Origin: Burkholderia sp. Bp8992 | Lineage (GTDB): Bacteria; Pseudomonadota; Gammaproteobacteria; Burkholderiales; Burkholderiaceae | Length of the DNA: 64,000 bases | Direction of reading: 5' to 3' | Assembly: GCF_003853705.1 (NCBI RefSeq) | Contig: NZ_QTQI01000013.1 | Span: forward strand, 1 to 64,000 | Shown: positions 40,028-49,093 of the stretch, in pieces | Layout: each line of letters opens with the position of its first letter | Position numbering within the stretch: the stretch's first letter is position 1 | The notes under the pieces: model-generated | The model's database searches: none | The model's input: only the letters and a program-made list of their open reading frames with translations | Told to the model about the DNA's origin: nothing | Program-made: the position numbers and the translations under genes

Positions 40028-40624
40028 ATGGCATCTCCCAGCGCGCCGCCACGCCGGCTGATCGTCGCGATCACCGGCGCCACCGGCGCGATCTACGGCG
40101 TCCGGCTGCTCGACCTGCTGCGCGCCGCGGGCGGCGTCGAAACGCACCTGCTGATCTCGAACGCCGGCTGGCTCAACATCCAGCACGAGCTGAAGCTGCC
40201 GAAGGCCGATGTCGAAAGCCGTGCGGACGTCGTGCACTCGGTGCGCGACGTCGGCGCGACGATCGCGTCGGGTTCGTTCGCGACCGACGGGATGGTGATC
40301 GCGCCATGCTCGATGAAGACGCTCGCGAGCGTCGCGCACGGGCTGTCCGACAACCTGATCACGCGCGCGGCCGACGTCACGCTGAAAGAACGCCGCCGTC
40401 TCGTGCTGATGGTGCGCGAAACGCCGTTCAACCTCGCGCATCTGCGCAACATGACCGCCGTCACCGAGATGGGCGGCATCGTCTTTCCGCCGCTGCCCGC
40501 GTTCTACGCGATGCCGAAGACGATCGAGGAACTCGTCGACCAGACCGTCACGCGCGTGCTCGACCTGTTCGCGCTCAGCGCGCCGCAGACGACACCGTGG
40601 GCCGGCATCCGGCACGCGCAGTAA
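40028..40624 (+). CDS. ubiX: Flavin prenyltransferase UbiX
   Basis: Protein of 198 aa making prenylated FMN, the cofactor of UbiD decarboxylases, from FMN and dimethylallyl phosphate. ITGATGAIYGVRLLDLL is the flavin-binding N-terminus, VIAPCSMKTLASVAHGLSDN the conserved active-site segment, and RETPFNLAHLRNM the prenyl-site region. There is no clear ribosome-binding site; coupling with grxD is possible. UbiD is not in the window. The 210 bp after it show no gene. Confidence 0.94.
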   Translation: MASPSAPPRRLIVAITGATGAIYGVRLLDLLRAAGGVETHLLISNAGWLNIQHELKLPKADVESRADVVHSVRDVGATIASGSFATDGMVIAPCSMKTLASVAHGLSDNLITRAADVTLKERRRLVLMVRETPFNLAHLRNMTAVTEMGGIVFPPLPAFYAMPKTIEELVDQTVTRVLDLFALSAPQTTPWAGIRHAQ

Positions 40625-40834
40625 GCGCTACTTCGCCCCCTTCTTCGCGCATCTTCGCCGATTTTCACGGCAGCTCATTCGATTGCACGCAAACTGACGA
40701 CTACCCGCATCGTCATGCATCGCGTTGCGCCGATTATCAACAAACAAGCGTCAATCAAATTCAGAAACGCCGATTTATCAATTTCGGGTGCGCGCCTATA
40801 GTCACAGGCAAACCCTTTTTCGCAGGCCACCACC

Positions 40835-41626
40835 ATGAACCGCTTGCCTTCGCTGTACCTGTCCCACGGCGCGCCGACGCTGCCGATCGACCCGACGCTG
40901 CCGTCCGGCGCGTTCACGCACCTCGGTGCCGAATTGCCGCGCCCGCGCGCTGTGCTGATGCTGTCCGCGCACTGGGGCACGCAACGGCCGGTCGCGAGCG
41001 TCGCCGCGCATCCGGAAACGATCCACGATTTCTACGGTTTCCCGCAGGCGCTGTACGACATCCGCTATCCGGCGCCGGGCGCGCCCGATGTCGCCGCGCG
41101 CGCGGCCACGTTGCTGAATGCGGCCGGCATCGCGACCGCGACGACCGAGCACGGGCTCGACCACGGCGCGTGGGTGCCGATGCTGCTGATGTTCCCGGAG
41201 GCCGACGTGCCCGTGGCCCAATTGTCGATCCAGCCCCGCGCGGATGCGGCGCATCACTTCGCGCTCGGCCGCGCGCTGCGGCCGCTGCGCGACGAAGGCG
41301 TGATGGTGATCGGTTCGGGCCAGATCACGCACAACCTGCGCGCAGCCGATTTCGGCGCCGCGCCCGAGGACGCGGACCCGCGCGTCGCGGAATTCACCGA
41401 CTGGTTCGAGGCAAAGCTTGCCGCGCGCGATGTCGACGCGCTGCTCGACTACCGCCGGCAGGCGCCGCACGCGGCGCTGATGCATCCGACCGACGAGCAC
41501 CTGCTGCCGGTCTTCACGGCGCTCGGTGCGGCGGACGACGACTACCAGCTCGGCATCCAGTCGCTCGGCACCTACCAGCGCGTGCTCGCGATGACGAACT
41601 ACGTGTTCGCGAGCGCCAACGCCTGA
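40835..41626 (+). CDS. LigB-type extradiol dioxygenase (DODA/YgiD family)
   Basis: Class III extradiol dioxygenase of 263 aa, like E. coli YgiD (4,5-DOPA dioxygenase). Metal ligands are expected at LSHGAPTLPID (His), SAHWGT (His) and EHGLDHGAWVPMLLM; VMVIGSGQITHNLR is another conserved segment. It would cleave catechol-type rings adjacent to the hydroxyls using Fe or Zn. Its physiological substrate is unknown. It is transcribed alone and ends at a strong terminator. Confidence 0.88.
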   Translation: MNRLPSLYLSHGAPTLPIDPTLPSGAFTHLGAELPRPRAVLMLSAHWGTQRPVASVAAHPETIHDFYGFPQALYDIRYPAPGAPDVAARAATLLNAAGIATATTEHGLDHGAWVPMLLMFPEADVPVAQLSIQPRADAAHHFALGRALRPLRDEGVMVIGSGQITHNLRAADFGAAPEDADPRVAEFTDWFEAKLAARDVDALLDYRRQAPHAALMHPTDEHLLPVFTALGAADDDYQLGIQSLGTYQRVLAMTNYVFASANA

Positions 41627-41651
41627 GCCGCGACGCAACCGCCGGCCACAA

Positions 41652-41693
41652 ACAAAAAAGCCCGCCCGAGCATCGCTCGGACGGGCTTTTTTT
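41652..41693. terminator. Bidirectional terminator between dioxygenase and permease
   Basis: AAAAAAGCCCGCCCGAGC (41654-41671) pairs with GCTCGGACGGGCTTTTTTT, with one mismatch. It serves both convergent genes. Confidence 0.9.
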
Positions 41694-41735
41694 CGCCGCA
41701 TCCTGCCGCCGCCGAATCCGGCGACAGGTCAGGCG

Positions 41736-43334
41736 TCAGACACCGACCCCTTCGAGGATCTCGTCGTGCGACTCGCGCTCGTCGAGATACTGGGTCCGGT
41801 AGCCCGTATTCACACCCCAGAAGTAGAACACCAGCGAGATCGCCGCGACGATCAGCATGTCCCAGCCGTACGGCAGGTAGCCGTGACCGCCGAATTCCTT
41901 GCTGCCGATCAGCGACAGCACGGCCATCGTCGGCAGGTACGCGACCAGCCACCATGCGGCCTTCAGGTCGGCACCCCAGCCGGTCCAGCCCGATTTCGCC
42001 TGGAAGTAGAAGTACACCGGCAGCGCGACGATCATCAGCAGGATGATTTCGCCCGTCAGCGGCCACTTCGCCCAGTACAGGATCAGCGATGCGCACACGA
42101 ATGCGAACGGGGCGATCAGCTTCATCAGCGGAATCGACAACGGACGCTCGATGTCGGTCGCCGAGCGGCGCAGCGCCATCAGGCTGATCGGGCCGGTCAG
42201 GTACGAGATCACCGTCGCGACCGAGATCACCGCCGCGAGCGAGCTCCAGCCGCGGAAGAAGAACAGGAAGATGAACGACACGAGCAGGTTGAACCACATC
42301 GCCTGGCGCGGCACGCCGTAGATCGGGTGCACGTTGCCGAACATCTTCGGCATCGTGTTGTTGCGCTCCATCGCGTAGATCATGCGGGTCGTCGTCGCCA
42401 TGTAGGTCGTCCCGGTGCCGCTCGGGCTGATGAACGCGTCGACGTACAGCAGGATCGCCAGCCAGTTCAGGTTCAGCGCGATCGCGAGTTCCGCGAACGG
42501 CGACGAGAAGTTGAAGTGCGCCCAGCCCTTCGCGACGTCGGCCGGGTTCACCGAACCGATGTAGGCCATCTGCAGCAGCACGTAGATCACGAGTGCGAGC
42601 AGGATCGACGTGATCACCGCGAACGGCACGCTGCGCGACGGGTTGCGCGCTTCACCGGCCAGGTTCACCGGGCTCTGGAAGCCGTTGAACGCGAACACGA
42701 TGCCGCTCGTCGCGACTGCGGTCAGCACGGCCGACCAGCCATACGGCGCGAAGCTCGCATTGGAGGCGGTGCCGAGGTTTTCCGCATGGAAGCTCGTCAG
42801 CATCAGGCCGAGGATCGTGAGGCCGGGGATCAGGAACTTGAAGATCGTGATCGCCGTGTTCGCCCGCGCGAAGGCCTTGACGCCCCAGTAGTTCAGCATG
42901 AAGTAGATGACGACCAGCACGGCCGACAGCAGCAGGCCGAGTGTCTGCAACTCGCCGTTCACGAACAATGCATGCGCCCACGGATACGGCCACGTGCTCA
43001 TGTACTGGATCGACGCTTCGGCCTCGATCGGAATCACGGATACGATCGCGATCCAGTTGGCCCATGCGCTGATGAAGCCCACCAGCGAACCGTGCGAGTA
43101 GCGTGCGTAACGCACCATGCCGCCCGACTCGGGGAACATCGCACCCAGCTCCGCGTACGTCAGGGCAATCGCGAGAATCACGACAGCACCGATGATCCAT
43201 GCGCAGATCGCCGCCGGACCGGCGATCTTCGCGGCCTTCCAGGCACCGAACAGCCAGCCCGAGCCGATAATCGAACCCAGTCCCGTCAGCATCAATGCAA
43301 ACGGGCCGATGTTCCGTTGAATAGAACTCTTCAC
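41736..43334 (-). CDS. APC family amino acid permease (aspartate:proton symporter-like)
   Basis: Inner-membrane permease of 532 aa with about twelve helices. LMLTGLGSIIGSGWLFGAW is the APC helix-1 signature, MFPESGGMVRYARYSHGSLV follows, and GIVFAFNGFQSPVNLAGEAR lies in the helix-6 region. Its hydrophilic C-terminal tail is acidic. Length and sequence style recall the YveA aspartate symporter group. Initiation is at GTG (43334) with GGAGAGG upstream. Substrate assignment is tentative. Confidence 0.85.
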   Translation of the reverse strand: MKSSIQRNIGPFALMLTGLGSIIGSGWLFGAWKAAKIAGPAAICAWIIGAVVILAIALTYAELGAMFPESGGMVRYARYSHGSLVGFISAWANWIAIVSVIPIEAEASIQYMSTWPYPWAHALFVNGELQTLGLLLSAVLVVIYFMLNYWGVKAFARANTAITIFKFLIPGLTILGLMLTSFHAENLGTASNASFAPYGWSAVLTAVATSGIVFAFNGFQSPVNLAGEARNPSRSVPFAVITSILLALVIYVLLQMAYIGSVNPADVAKGWAHFNFSSPFAELAIALNLNWLAILLYVDAFISPSGTGTTYMATTTRMIYAMERNNTMPKMFGNVHPIYGVPRQAMWFNLLVSFIFLFFFRGWSSLAAVISVATVISYLTGPISLMALRRSATDIERPLSIPLMKLIAPFAFVCASLILYWAKWPLTGEIILLMIVALPVYFYFQAKSGWTGWGADLKAAWWLVAYLPTMAVLSLIGSKEFGGHGYLPYGWDMLIVAAISLVFYFWGVNTGYRTQYLDERESHDEILEGVGV

Positions 43335-43578
43335 ATCCTCTCCTATGTCTCAAAAAGCATGGTCGGCCTGCGGTCCGGGATCGGCTCGGACAGCACCGCG
43401 CACGCATTCTTGGGGGGACGGGTCATCCGATCGGGGCAACCCGTCCGCGCGGCGCGTAGTTTAACGGTTGCACCTCCGGCGTGGCGCCAAAATCGATCGA
43501 CCCCTACAAAAAATTCGCATCGCTTGCAAGCTTTGTAAACCTGATCTCCGCAATAACCCTGAGAGCATGGGAATACGG

Positions 43579-43607
43579 TTGACCATCAGACCGATTAGCC
43601 GTATAAA
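43579..43607 (+). promoter_or_regulatory. cspA promoter
   Basis: TTGACC (43579-43584), a 17-bp spacer and TATAAA (43602-43607) make a near-consensus sigma-70 promoter. Predicted start is near 43614. An ATACGG/CCGTAT inverted repeat (43573-43578 and 43599-43604) overlaps both boxes and could be an operator. Confidence 0.7.
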
Positions 43608-43613
43608 GGACTT

Positions 43614-43754
43614 CGCAGGATTTCAAGTGGCGAGTGAATTGGTTCTTTCGTAGTTCGCCCATCAACGGTACTCCGGTTGGTCCTATTACCCCTTCCTTGA
43701 TTTTCCGCACCCCATGGGCTTCGGCCCCGTTTTATCTTTTTAGGAACAAGTAAC
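43614..43754 (+). other. Long 5' leader of cspA
   Basis: About 140 nt of untranslated RNA is predicted between the promoter and the cspA ATG. It is rich in U and C, with AGGAAC just before the start. Long structured leaders are characteristic of cold-shock mRNAs, where they control stability and translation by temperature. No fold was computed. The more upstream part, 43335-43578, shows no gene. Confidence 0.6.
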
Positions 43755-43958
43755 ATGGCAACCGGTACCGTCAAGTGGTTCAATGACGCAAAGGGCTTCG
43801 GCTTCATCACCCCGGAAGGCGGCGGCGACGATCTGTTCGCGCACTTCTCGGAAATCCGCGTCGAAGGCTTCAAGACGCTGCAAGAAAACCAGAAGGTTGA
43901 ATTCGAAGTGAAGACGGGCCCGAAGGGTCTGCAAGCTGCGAACATCCGTCCGGTCTAA
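43755..43958 (+). CDS. cspA: Cold shock protein CspA family
   Basis: Single cold-shock domain of 67 aa. [20 protein letters not shown] contains RNP1 (KGFGFI), and [10 protein letters not shown] contains RNP2 (LFAHF). It binds single-stranded nucleic acids and melts RNA structure. It has its own promoter and leader and is followed by a terminator. Burkholderia carry several csp paralogues, so the exact symbol is by convention. Confidence 0.95.
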   Translation: MATGTVKWFNDAKGFGFITPEGGGDDLFAHFSEIRVEGFKTLQENQKVEFEVKTGPKGLQAANIRPV

Positions 43959-43979
43959 GCTTGGCGCGATAATTCGTGT

Positions 43980-44010
43980 AAAAAAGCCCCGCTTCGGCGG
44001 GGCTTTTTGT
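43980..44010 (+). terminator. Terminator after cspA
   Basis: AAAAAGCCCCGC (43981-43992), loop TTCG, then GCGGGGCTTTTT. It is a perfect 12-bp stem with a UUCG tetraloop and also works for the convergent Hsp70 gene. Confidence 0.93.
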
Positions 44011-44061
44011 TTTTGGGCGCCGGAGCGGCATTGGCGGCTATGCCAAACCGCCAATTGCCAT

Positions 44062-45312
44062 TCAGCCGAACAATCGTTGCGCGTGAATGCCGAGGCCCGT
44101 CGCGACACTTGCGAGACGGTCGCCGAATACCGGCTGCGCGTCCGGGAATGCGCCCGCGAGCGCGCCCGACAGGAACGCGAGCCCGGTCGAGCCGCCGGTG
44201 AAATACAGCGCGCCGACGTCGCGCGGCGCCACGCCCGCGAGCCGCACCGTCTCGCGCGCGGCGTCGACGATCCGCGAGGTGTCGTCGCGGCTCGCATCGA
44301 CGAGGCGATCGGCATCGAATGCGATCAGCAGGTCTTCTTCCACGTCGTTCAGGTTGATCATCGTCTCCCCGCCCGCCGCAACACCGATCTTCGCTTCTTC
44401 CGCGCGCGCCATCAGCGCATGCCCGAGCCGCTGCTCGACCACGCTCGTGAGCCGGTCGTACTGCCGCACGTCCTGGTACAGGTGCTTCATCAGCTTCAGC
44501 TCGCCGATCCGCTTCGGCGTGTAGACCGTATTGATCAGGTGCCAGGTCGCGAGATCGAAGTAGATCTTGTTCGGCAGCTCGCGCCCTTCCGGGTCGAGCG
44601 AACGGTAGCCGAATGCGGGCAGGATCGCTGCCAGCTCGACACGCCGGTCGTAGTCGGTGCCTGCGACGTGCACGCCGTGGTGCGCCAGCACGTCGTCCTT
44701 GCGCTCGAGCCGCGCCATCCGCTCGGGCCCGACGCGCACCAGCGAAAAGTCGGACGTGCCGCCGCCGATGTCGGCGACGAGCACGAGGCGCTCGGCCTGC
44801 TGGCGCGATTCGTAGTCGAACGCGGCGGCGATCGGTTCGTACTGGAAGTGAACGTCCGCGAAGCCGACCGATCGTGCGGCCGCCTCGAGCTGATCCTGCG
44901 CGAGGCGGTCGGCGCGCGGATCGTCGTCGACGAAGAACACCGGCCGGCCGAGCACCGCGCGGCCGATCGGCGCGCCCGCGCGCGCTTCGGCCTTGCGCTT
45001 CAGGTGCGTCAGGAAGCGCGCGATGATTTCGGTGTACGCGATCGCACTGCCGTCGCCGAGATCGGTCGTCGTTTCCGCGAGCGGCGAGCCGAGGATGCTC
45101 TTCATCGAGCGCATCAGCCGGCCGTCGAAACCGTCGATATAGGAAGCCAGCGCCGCACGGCCGTATTCGACCATCTCTTCGTCGTTGTTGAAGAAGATCG
45201 CGGTGGGCAGCGTCAGGTGGTCGCCCTCGACGGGCGCGAGGCGCATGCCGTCGCCGTCGGGCAGCGCCACGGCGGAATTGGACGTGCCGAAATCGATCGC
45301 GCAGTAAGTCAT
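44062..45312 (-). CDS. Hsp70 family protein without substrate-binding domain (YegD-like)
   Basis: Actin/Hsp70-fold ATPase of 416 aa. CAIDFGTSNSAVALPDG is phosphate loop 1, VLVADIGGGTSDFSLVRVG loop 2 and ALYFTGGSTGLAFLSGAL the adenosine motif. The protein ends at the nucleotide-binding domain, so it lacks the peptide-binding half of DnaK, as does E. coli YegD. No J-protein or GrpE partner is adjacent. Function is unknown, possibly a specialised chaperone or regulator. Confidence 0.88.
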   Translation of the reverse strand: MTYCAIDFGTSNSAVALPDGDGMRLAPVEGDHLTLPTAIFFNNDEEMVEYGRAALASYIDGFDGRLMRSMKSILGSPLAETTTDLGDGSAIAYTEIIARFLTHLKRKAEARAGAPIGRAVLGRPVFFVDDDPRADRLAQDQLEAAARSVGFADVHFQYEPIAAAFDYESRQQAERLVLVADIGGGTSDFSLVRVGPERMARLERKDDVLAHHGVHVAGTDYDRRVELAAILPAFGYRSLDPEGRELPNKIYFDLATWHLINTVYTPKRIGELKLMKHLYQDVRQYDRLTSVVEQRLGHALMARAEEAKIGVAAGGETMINLNDVEEDLLIAFDADRLVDASRDDTSRIVDAARETVRLAGVAPRDVGALYFTGGSTGLAFLSGALAGAFPDAQPVFGDRLASVATGLGIHAQRLFG

Positions 45313-45501
45313 GGGAAGTTGCCGCAGCAGGGCCGGCGCGAAAACGGAAAGGACGGGCTTTTTAACATGAAGCCCGCGGGATCACAACCGGGGCTGGCCA
45401 CCGGTACCGCTCAGCGGGTGCCGATGGCAACGGCGCGGTGCGCCGCGCCGCGGACACGCGCGAACGGGGTGCACGAGGGTGCAGCCCGCCCGCTTGCGTG
45501 G

Positions 45502-46107
45502 TCAGGCTGCCGCGTCGAAGCTCTTCTTCCACGCGCCCGCATACACGACTTCGCCGATCGCCTGGCGCGTACGCGGCGCCTTTTCGCGATCGCGCAGCAC
45601 GGGGTCGAGCTTGTCGACGTTGCCGTAATGGCCGAGCGAGATGATCGACAGGATCGCGACGTCGGCCGGAATCGCGAACGCGTCGCGAAACGCCTTCGTG
45701 TCGAAACCGCTCATCTGGTGGGCGGCGAGGCCGAGCGCGTGCGCCTGCAACACCAGCGACATCGCGGCGGCACCGGTGTCGTACGACGCGGTGGGTGCCG
45801 GCTCGCCCTTCGGCGTGAGCGTGTGGGCCGTTACCGCGATCAGCACGGGCGCCGGCGCATTCCAGCCCTGGTTGAACGGCACCAGCGTCGCGAACGCGCG
45901 CTTGAACGCGTCTTCGTCCTGCGCGCGATCGAATACGATGAAACGCCACGGCTGCGCGTTGTACGCGGACGGCGCCCAGCGCGCGGCTTCGAGCACCGCG
46001 TGGAGATCGCCGGCACTGACGGGCTCGTCCGAATAGGCGCGCGGGCTCCAGCGGCCCGCGATCAGATCGTGAATCGAAACAGTAGTGGGAGCAGGTTTGA
46101 CGGACAT
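45502..46107 (-). CDS. Nitroreductase family protein
   Basis: FMN-dependent oxidoreductase of 201 aa. IAGRWSPRAYSDEPV and ARWAPSAYNAQPWRFIVFDR are the flavin-binding N-terminal signatures, and LVLQAHALGLAAHQMSGFD with SIISLGHYG completes the family pattern. It likely reduces nitro or quinone compounds using NAD(P)H; the true substrate is unknown. The ATG at 46107 is chosen because GAGGA lies 6 bp upstream. The 189 bp to the Hsp70 start hold no gene. Confidence 0.88.
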   Translation of the reverse strand: MSVKPAPTTVSIHDLIAGRWSPRAYSDEPVSAGDLHAVLEAARWAPSAYNAQPWRFIVFDRAQDEDAFKRAFATLVPFNQGWNAPAPVLIAVTAHTLTPKGEPAPTASYDTGAAAMSLVLQAHALGLAAHQMSGFDTKAFRDAFAIPADVAILSIISLGHYGNVDKLDPVLRDREKAPRTRQAIGEVVYAGAWKKSFDAAA

Positions 46108-46264
46108 GCGGTTCCTCGCTGACATCGATGAAGGGGCGCGAACGCCCGGCGAACCGCAAGCATACCCGCTTGAGCGGCTGCGCGCCCGATCCTCCCGCGC
46201 TATGCAAATCTCCCTGCCTGCATTGGCCGGCCACAGGCTGCGCGGCCGGCCGCGTTCACCGCAA

Positions 46265-47548
46265 TCAGGCCGCCTGCGCGGCTGCGCGCGACGGGCCGCG
46301 GTTGATCCGCAGCACGATCAGCGCACCGACGATGCACAGCCCGCCCGAGATCATCGACGCGATCGTGTAGGTGCCGAGGCTCGCGCGCAGCAGCCCGGCG
46401 CCGAGCGCCGCGAACGCCGCGCCGAGCTGGTGGCCGGCGACGATCCAGCCGAACACGACCGGCGCCGCGGCCTTGCCGAACACGTCGGTCGCGAGCCGCA
46501 CGGTCGGCGGTACGGTTGCGATCCAGTCGAGGCCGTAGAACATCGCGAACAGCGGCAGCCCGAAGAAATCGATCCCGAACGCATGCGGCAGGTAGATCAG
46601 CGACAGCCCGCGCAGCCCGTAGTACCAGAACAGCAGCACGCGGTTGTCGTAGCGGTCGGACAACCAGCCCGACAGCGTCGTGCCGAACAGGTCGAACACG
46701 CCCATCGCCGCGAGCAGCGACGCGCCCTGCACTTCACTCATCCCGTAGTCGCTGCACATCGCGATCAGGTGCGTGCCGACATAGCCGTTGGTGCTCGCGC
46801 CGCAGATGAAGAAGCTGAAGAACAGCAGCCAGAAGTCGCGCGAACGGCTCGCCATCAGCAGCGTGCGGAACGCGACCGCGAGCGGGTTCTCCTTCGACGC
46901 GACGGGCGCGGCCGGCGCATCGGCCGGTTCGCCGTACGGGCGCAGCTGCACGTCGGCCGGCCGCTCGGGCAGCAGGAAGGCAACCAGCGGAATCACGATC
47001 GCGGCCGCCACCGCGACGACCAGCACGACCGGCCGCCAGCCGTGGCGCTGCGCGATCGCCGCGAGCATCGGCAGGAACACGAGCTGGCCGGTGGCCGTGC
47101 TGGCGGTCAGGATCCCCATCACGAGGCCGCGCCGCGCATGGAACCAGCGCGTGACGAACGTCGCGGACAGCGTCAGCGCGACGACACCCGTCGAGCAGCC
47201 GACCATCAGGCCCCAGATCACGACCATCTGCCAGCTCTGCGTCATCATCGACGACAGCGCGACACCGGCGCTCATCGTCACGAGCGCCGTGAGGATCGTC
47301 GGGCGCAGCCCGAAGCGCTGCATCGCCGCGGCCGCAAACGGGCCCGTCAGGCCGTACAGTGCGATATTCACCGAGATCGCCAGCGAAATCGCCGCCCGGC
47401 TCCAGCCGAGCTCGCGCTCGAGCGGCACCATCAGCACGCTCGGCGTCGCGCGCGTGCCGGCTGCCGCCAACAGGATCAGGAATACCACCGCCGCCGCGAG
47501 CCATCCGTAGTGGAAGCGCCCGCCGATTCGTGTCACTGCCCAGTTCAT
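46265..47548 (-). CDS. MFS transporter divergent from a TetR regulator
   Basis: Major facilitator protein of 427 aa with twelve predicted helices, beginning MNWAVTRIGGRFHYGWLAAA. LSGWLSDRYDNRVLLFWYYG is the second-half loop signature, and FVTRWFHARRGLVMGI lies in the first half. The style matches metabolite:proton symporters of the CP/OFA-like groups. It is divergent from a TetR gene across a double operator, so expression is probably repressed until a ligand, perhaps the transported compound, appears. Substrate unknown. Confidence 0.85.
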   Translation of the reverse strand: MNWAVTRIGGRFHYGWLAAAVVFLILLAAAGTRATPSVLMVPLERELGWSRAAISLAISVNIALYGLTGPFAAAAMQRFGLRPTILTALVTMSAGVALSSMMTQSWQMVVIWGLMVGCSTGVVALTLSATFVTRWFHARRGLVMGILTASTATGQLVFLPMLAAIAQRHGWRPVVLVVAVAAAIVIPLVAFLLPERPADVQLRPYGEPADAPAAPVASKENPLAVAFRTLLMASRSRDFWLLFFSFFICGASTNGYVGTHLIAMCSDYGMSEVQGASLLAAMGVFDLFGTTLSGWLSDRYDNRVLLFWYYGLRGLSLIYLPHAFGIDFFGLPLFAMFYGLDWIATVPPTVRLATDVFGKAAAPVVFGWIVAGHQLGAAFAALGAGLLRASLGTYTIASMISGGLCIVGALIVLRINRGPSRAAAQAA

Positions 47549-47682
47549 CTTCGCGTTCTCCAGTTGGCGGTTCCGGCGCCATCGCGCCCGCCCCGCCCCA
47601 ACCAGGCCACCTCCGCCGCACATTTCAACATCGGCTGACCCGGGCCGACGCTTGGCATTTGTCTGTTGATCCGGCCGCGATT

Positions 47683-47732
47683 GTTACCGACCGGTCACAA
47701 GTGTGTTGCGATCGTAGTGACCAGTCGGTAAC
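47683..47732. promoter_or_regulatory. Paired TetR operator between MFS and TetR genes
   Basis: GTTACCGACCGGTCAC (47683-47698) and GTGACCAGTCGGTAAC (47717-47732) are inverted copies with one mismatch, 18 bp apart. The first contains the palindrome GACCGGTC. Their place between the divergent transporter and TetR genes, and the size of each half, fit two repressor dimers autoregulating the pair. Confidence 0.8.
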
Positions 47733-47768
47733 ATGTCAAGCCATTCCACTATGCAGCCGAGGGGCATC

Positions 47769-48389
47769 ATGTCGGGCATCGAGATCGCCAAACCGCCGGC
47801 GCGCCGCACGCGCCGGCCGATCGACGGCGCCACCGCGCAGGAGCACCTGCTGCGCGCCGCCGAGGAGCTGTTTTACAAGGAAGGCGTGCGCACCGTCGGC
47901 GTCGAGGCCGTCGTGGAGCGCGCGGGCGTCAACAAGATGAGCCTGTACCGCCAGTTCTCGTCGAAGGACGAACTGATTCTCGCGTATCTGGAACGGATGG
48001 ACGCGTGCTTCTTCGAGCGCCTCGACACGAGCGCCGCGAAGCATCCCGGCCAGCCGAAGGCGCAGCTGATCCAGTATTTCGTCGATCTTGCCGAGCGCGC
48101 GACGCAGAAGGACTATCGCGGCTGCCCGTTCGTCAACGTCGCCGCCGAATTCCCGGATGCGTCGCACCCGGCGCGCGAGCGCGTCGCGCAGAACAAGGAA
48201 CAATTGATGAATCGGCTCGTCGCGCTATGCGAAGGCGCCGGCGCGCGGCAGCCGAAGGCGCTGGCCGACGCGCTCGCGTTGATCGTCGAAGGCATCTACG
48301 CGGCGAGCCAGACGTACCGGCACGGCGAAACGCCGATCGGCACGGCGCCCGCGCTCGTCACGCAGTTGATCGAAGCCGCGTGCGCTTGA
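47769..48389 (+). CDS. TetR family transcriptional regulator
   Basis: TetR-type repressor of 206 aa. The N-terminal helix-turn-helix reads AQEHLLRAAEELFYKEGVRT then VVERAGVNKMSLYRQFSSKD; the C-terminal helical domain includes NVAAEFPDASHPARE. The start at 47769 is favoured over two upstream in-frame ATGs (47733, 47751) because GAGGGG lies 6 bp before it. An inverted-repeat operator precedes it. It probably represses itself and the divergent MFS gene. Confidence 0.9.
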   Translation: MSGIEIAKPPARRTRRPIDGATAQEHLLRAAEELFYKEGVRTVGVEAVVERAGVNKMSLYRQFSSKDELILAYLERMDACFFERLDTSAAKHPGQPKAQLIQYFVDLAERATQKDYRGCPFVNVAAEFPDASHPARERVAQNKEQLMNRLVALCEGAGARQPKALADALALIVEGIYAASQTYRHGETPIGTAPALVTQLIEAACA

Positions 48390-48465
48390 CGGGGCGCATA
48401 CGCCCGAGCCCGGCGGGCCCGCTACAATGCGGCCCTCGCCGCTCTTCCGCCCGACTGGTTTTACG

Positions 48466-49038
48466 ATGACCGACACCCGCCCCGAATCGCACGACGACAT
48501 CCTCGCCGCCACGCGGCACTGGCTCGCGCGCGCGGTGATCGGGCTCAACCTGTGCCCGTTCGCGAAAAGTGTCTATGTGAAGGAACAGGTGCGCTACGCG
48601 ATCAGCGACGCGACGACGCTGGAAGACGCGCTCGCCGAACTCGAGACCGAGCTGCGCGCGCTCGAGGCGGCTGACCCGCAGCAGGTCGATACGACGCTCG
48701 TGATCTACCCGCATGCGTTCGCCGATTTCGTCGACTACAACGACGCGCTGTTCTTTGCCGAGCGGCTCGTGCAGCAGTTGCGGCTCGACGGCGTGCTGCA
48801 GATCGCGAGCTTCCACCCGCAATACCGGTTCGAAGGCAGCGAGCCCGACGACATCGAGAACTACACGAACCGCGCGCCGTACCCGATCCTGCACCTGCTG
48901 CGCGAAGACAGCATCGCGCGTGCGGTCGACGCGTTCCCGGACGCGTCCGCGATCTACGAAAGGAATCAGGAAACGCTGCGCCGCCTCGGCCACGACGGCT
49001 GGCGCGAATGGATGCGCCGGCCGGGCGACGACGTCTGA
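48466..49038 (+). CDS. DUF1415 family protein
   Basis: Protein of 190 aa with the DUF1415 pattern: RHWLARAVIGLNLCPFAKSV, LVIYPHAFADFVDYNDAL, IASFHPQYRFEG, NYTNRAPYPILHLLREDSI and NQETLRRLGHDGW. It has no signal or membrane segment. Function is unknown. TACAAT at 48423 is a possible -10. The ATG at 48466 begins the conserved MTDTRPESHDDILAATRHW. Confidence 0.88.
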   Translation: MTDTRPESHDDILAATRHWLARAVIGLNLCPFAKSVYVKEQVRYAISDATTLEDALAELETELRALEAADPQQVDTTLVIYPHAFADFVDYNDALFFAERLVQQLRLDGVLQIASFHPQYRFEGSEPDDIENYTNRAPYPILHLLREDSIARAVDAFPDASAIYERNQETLRRLGHDGWREWMRRPGDDV

Positions 49039-49093
49039 CACGGCGTGTCACGTGCGGCGTGCAACGGGCGGCGTGCGCCGCGCGGGCTGCGCG

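Noticed and set aside
43440-43480. TAGTTTAACGGTT resembling a tRNA D-arm
   Set aside because: No anticodon or T-arm with proper spacing follows; no cloverleaf is possible by eye.
45350-45380. CGGGCTT/AAGCCCG hairpin upstream of the Hsp70 gene
   Set aside because: Seven-bp stem with a nine-base loop and no clear T tract on the useful side; too weak to call a terminator.
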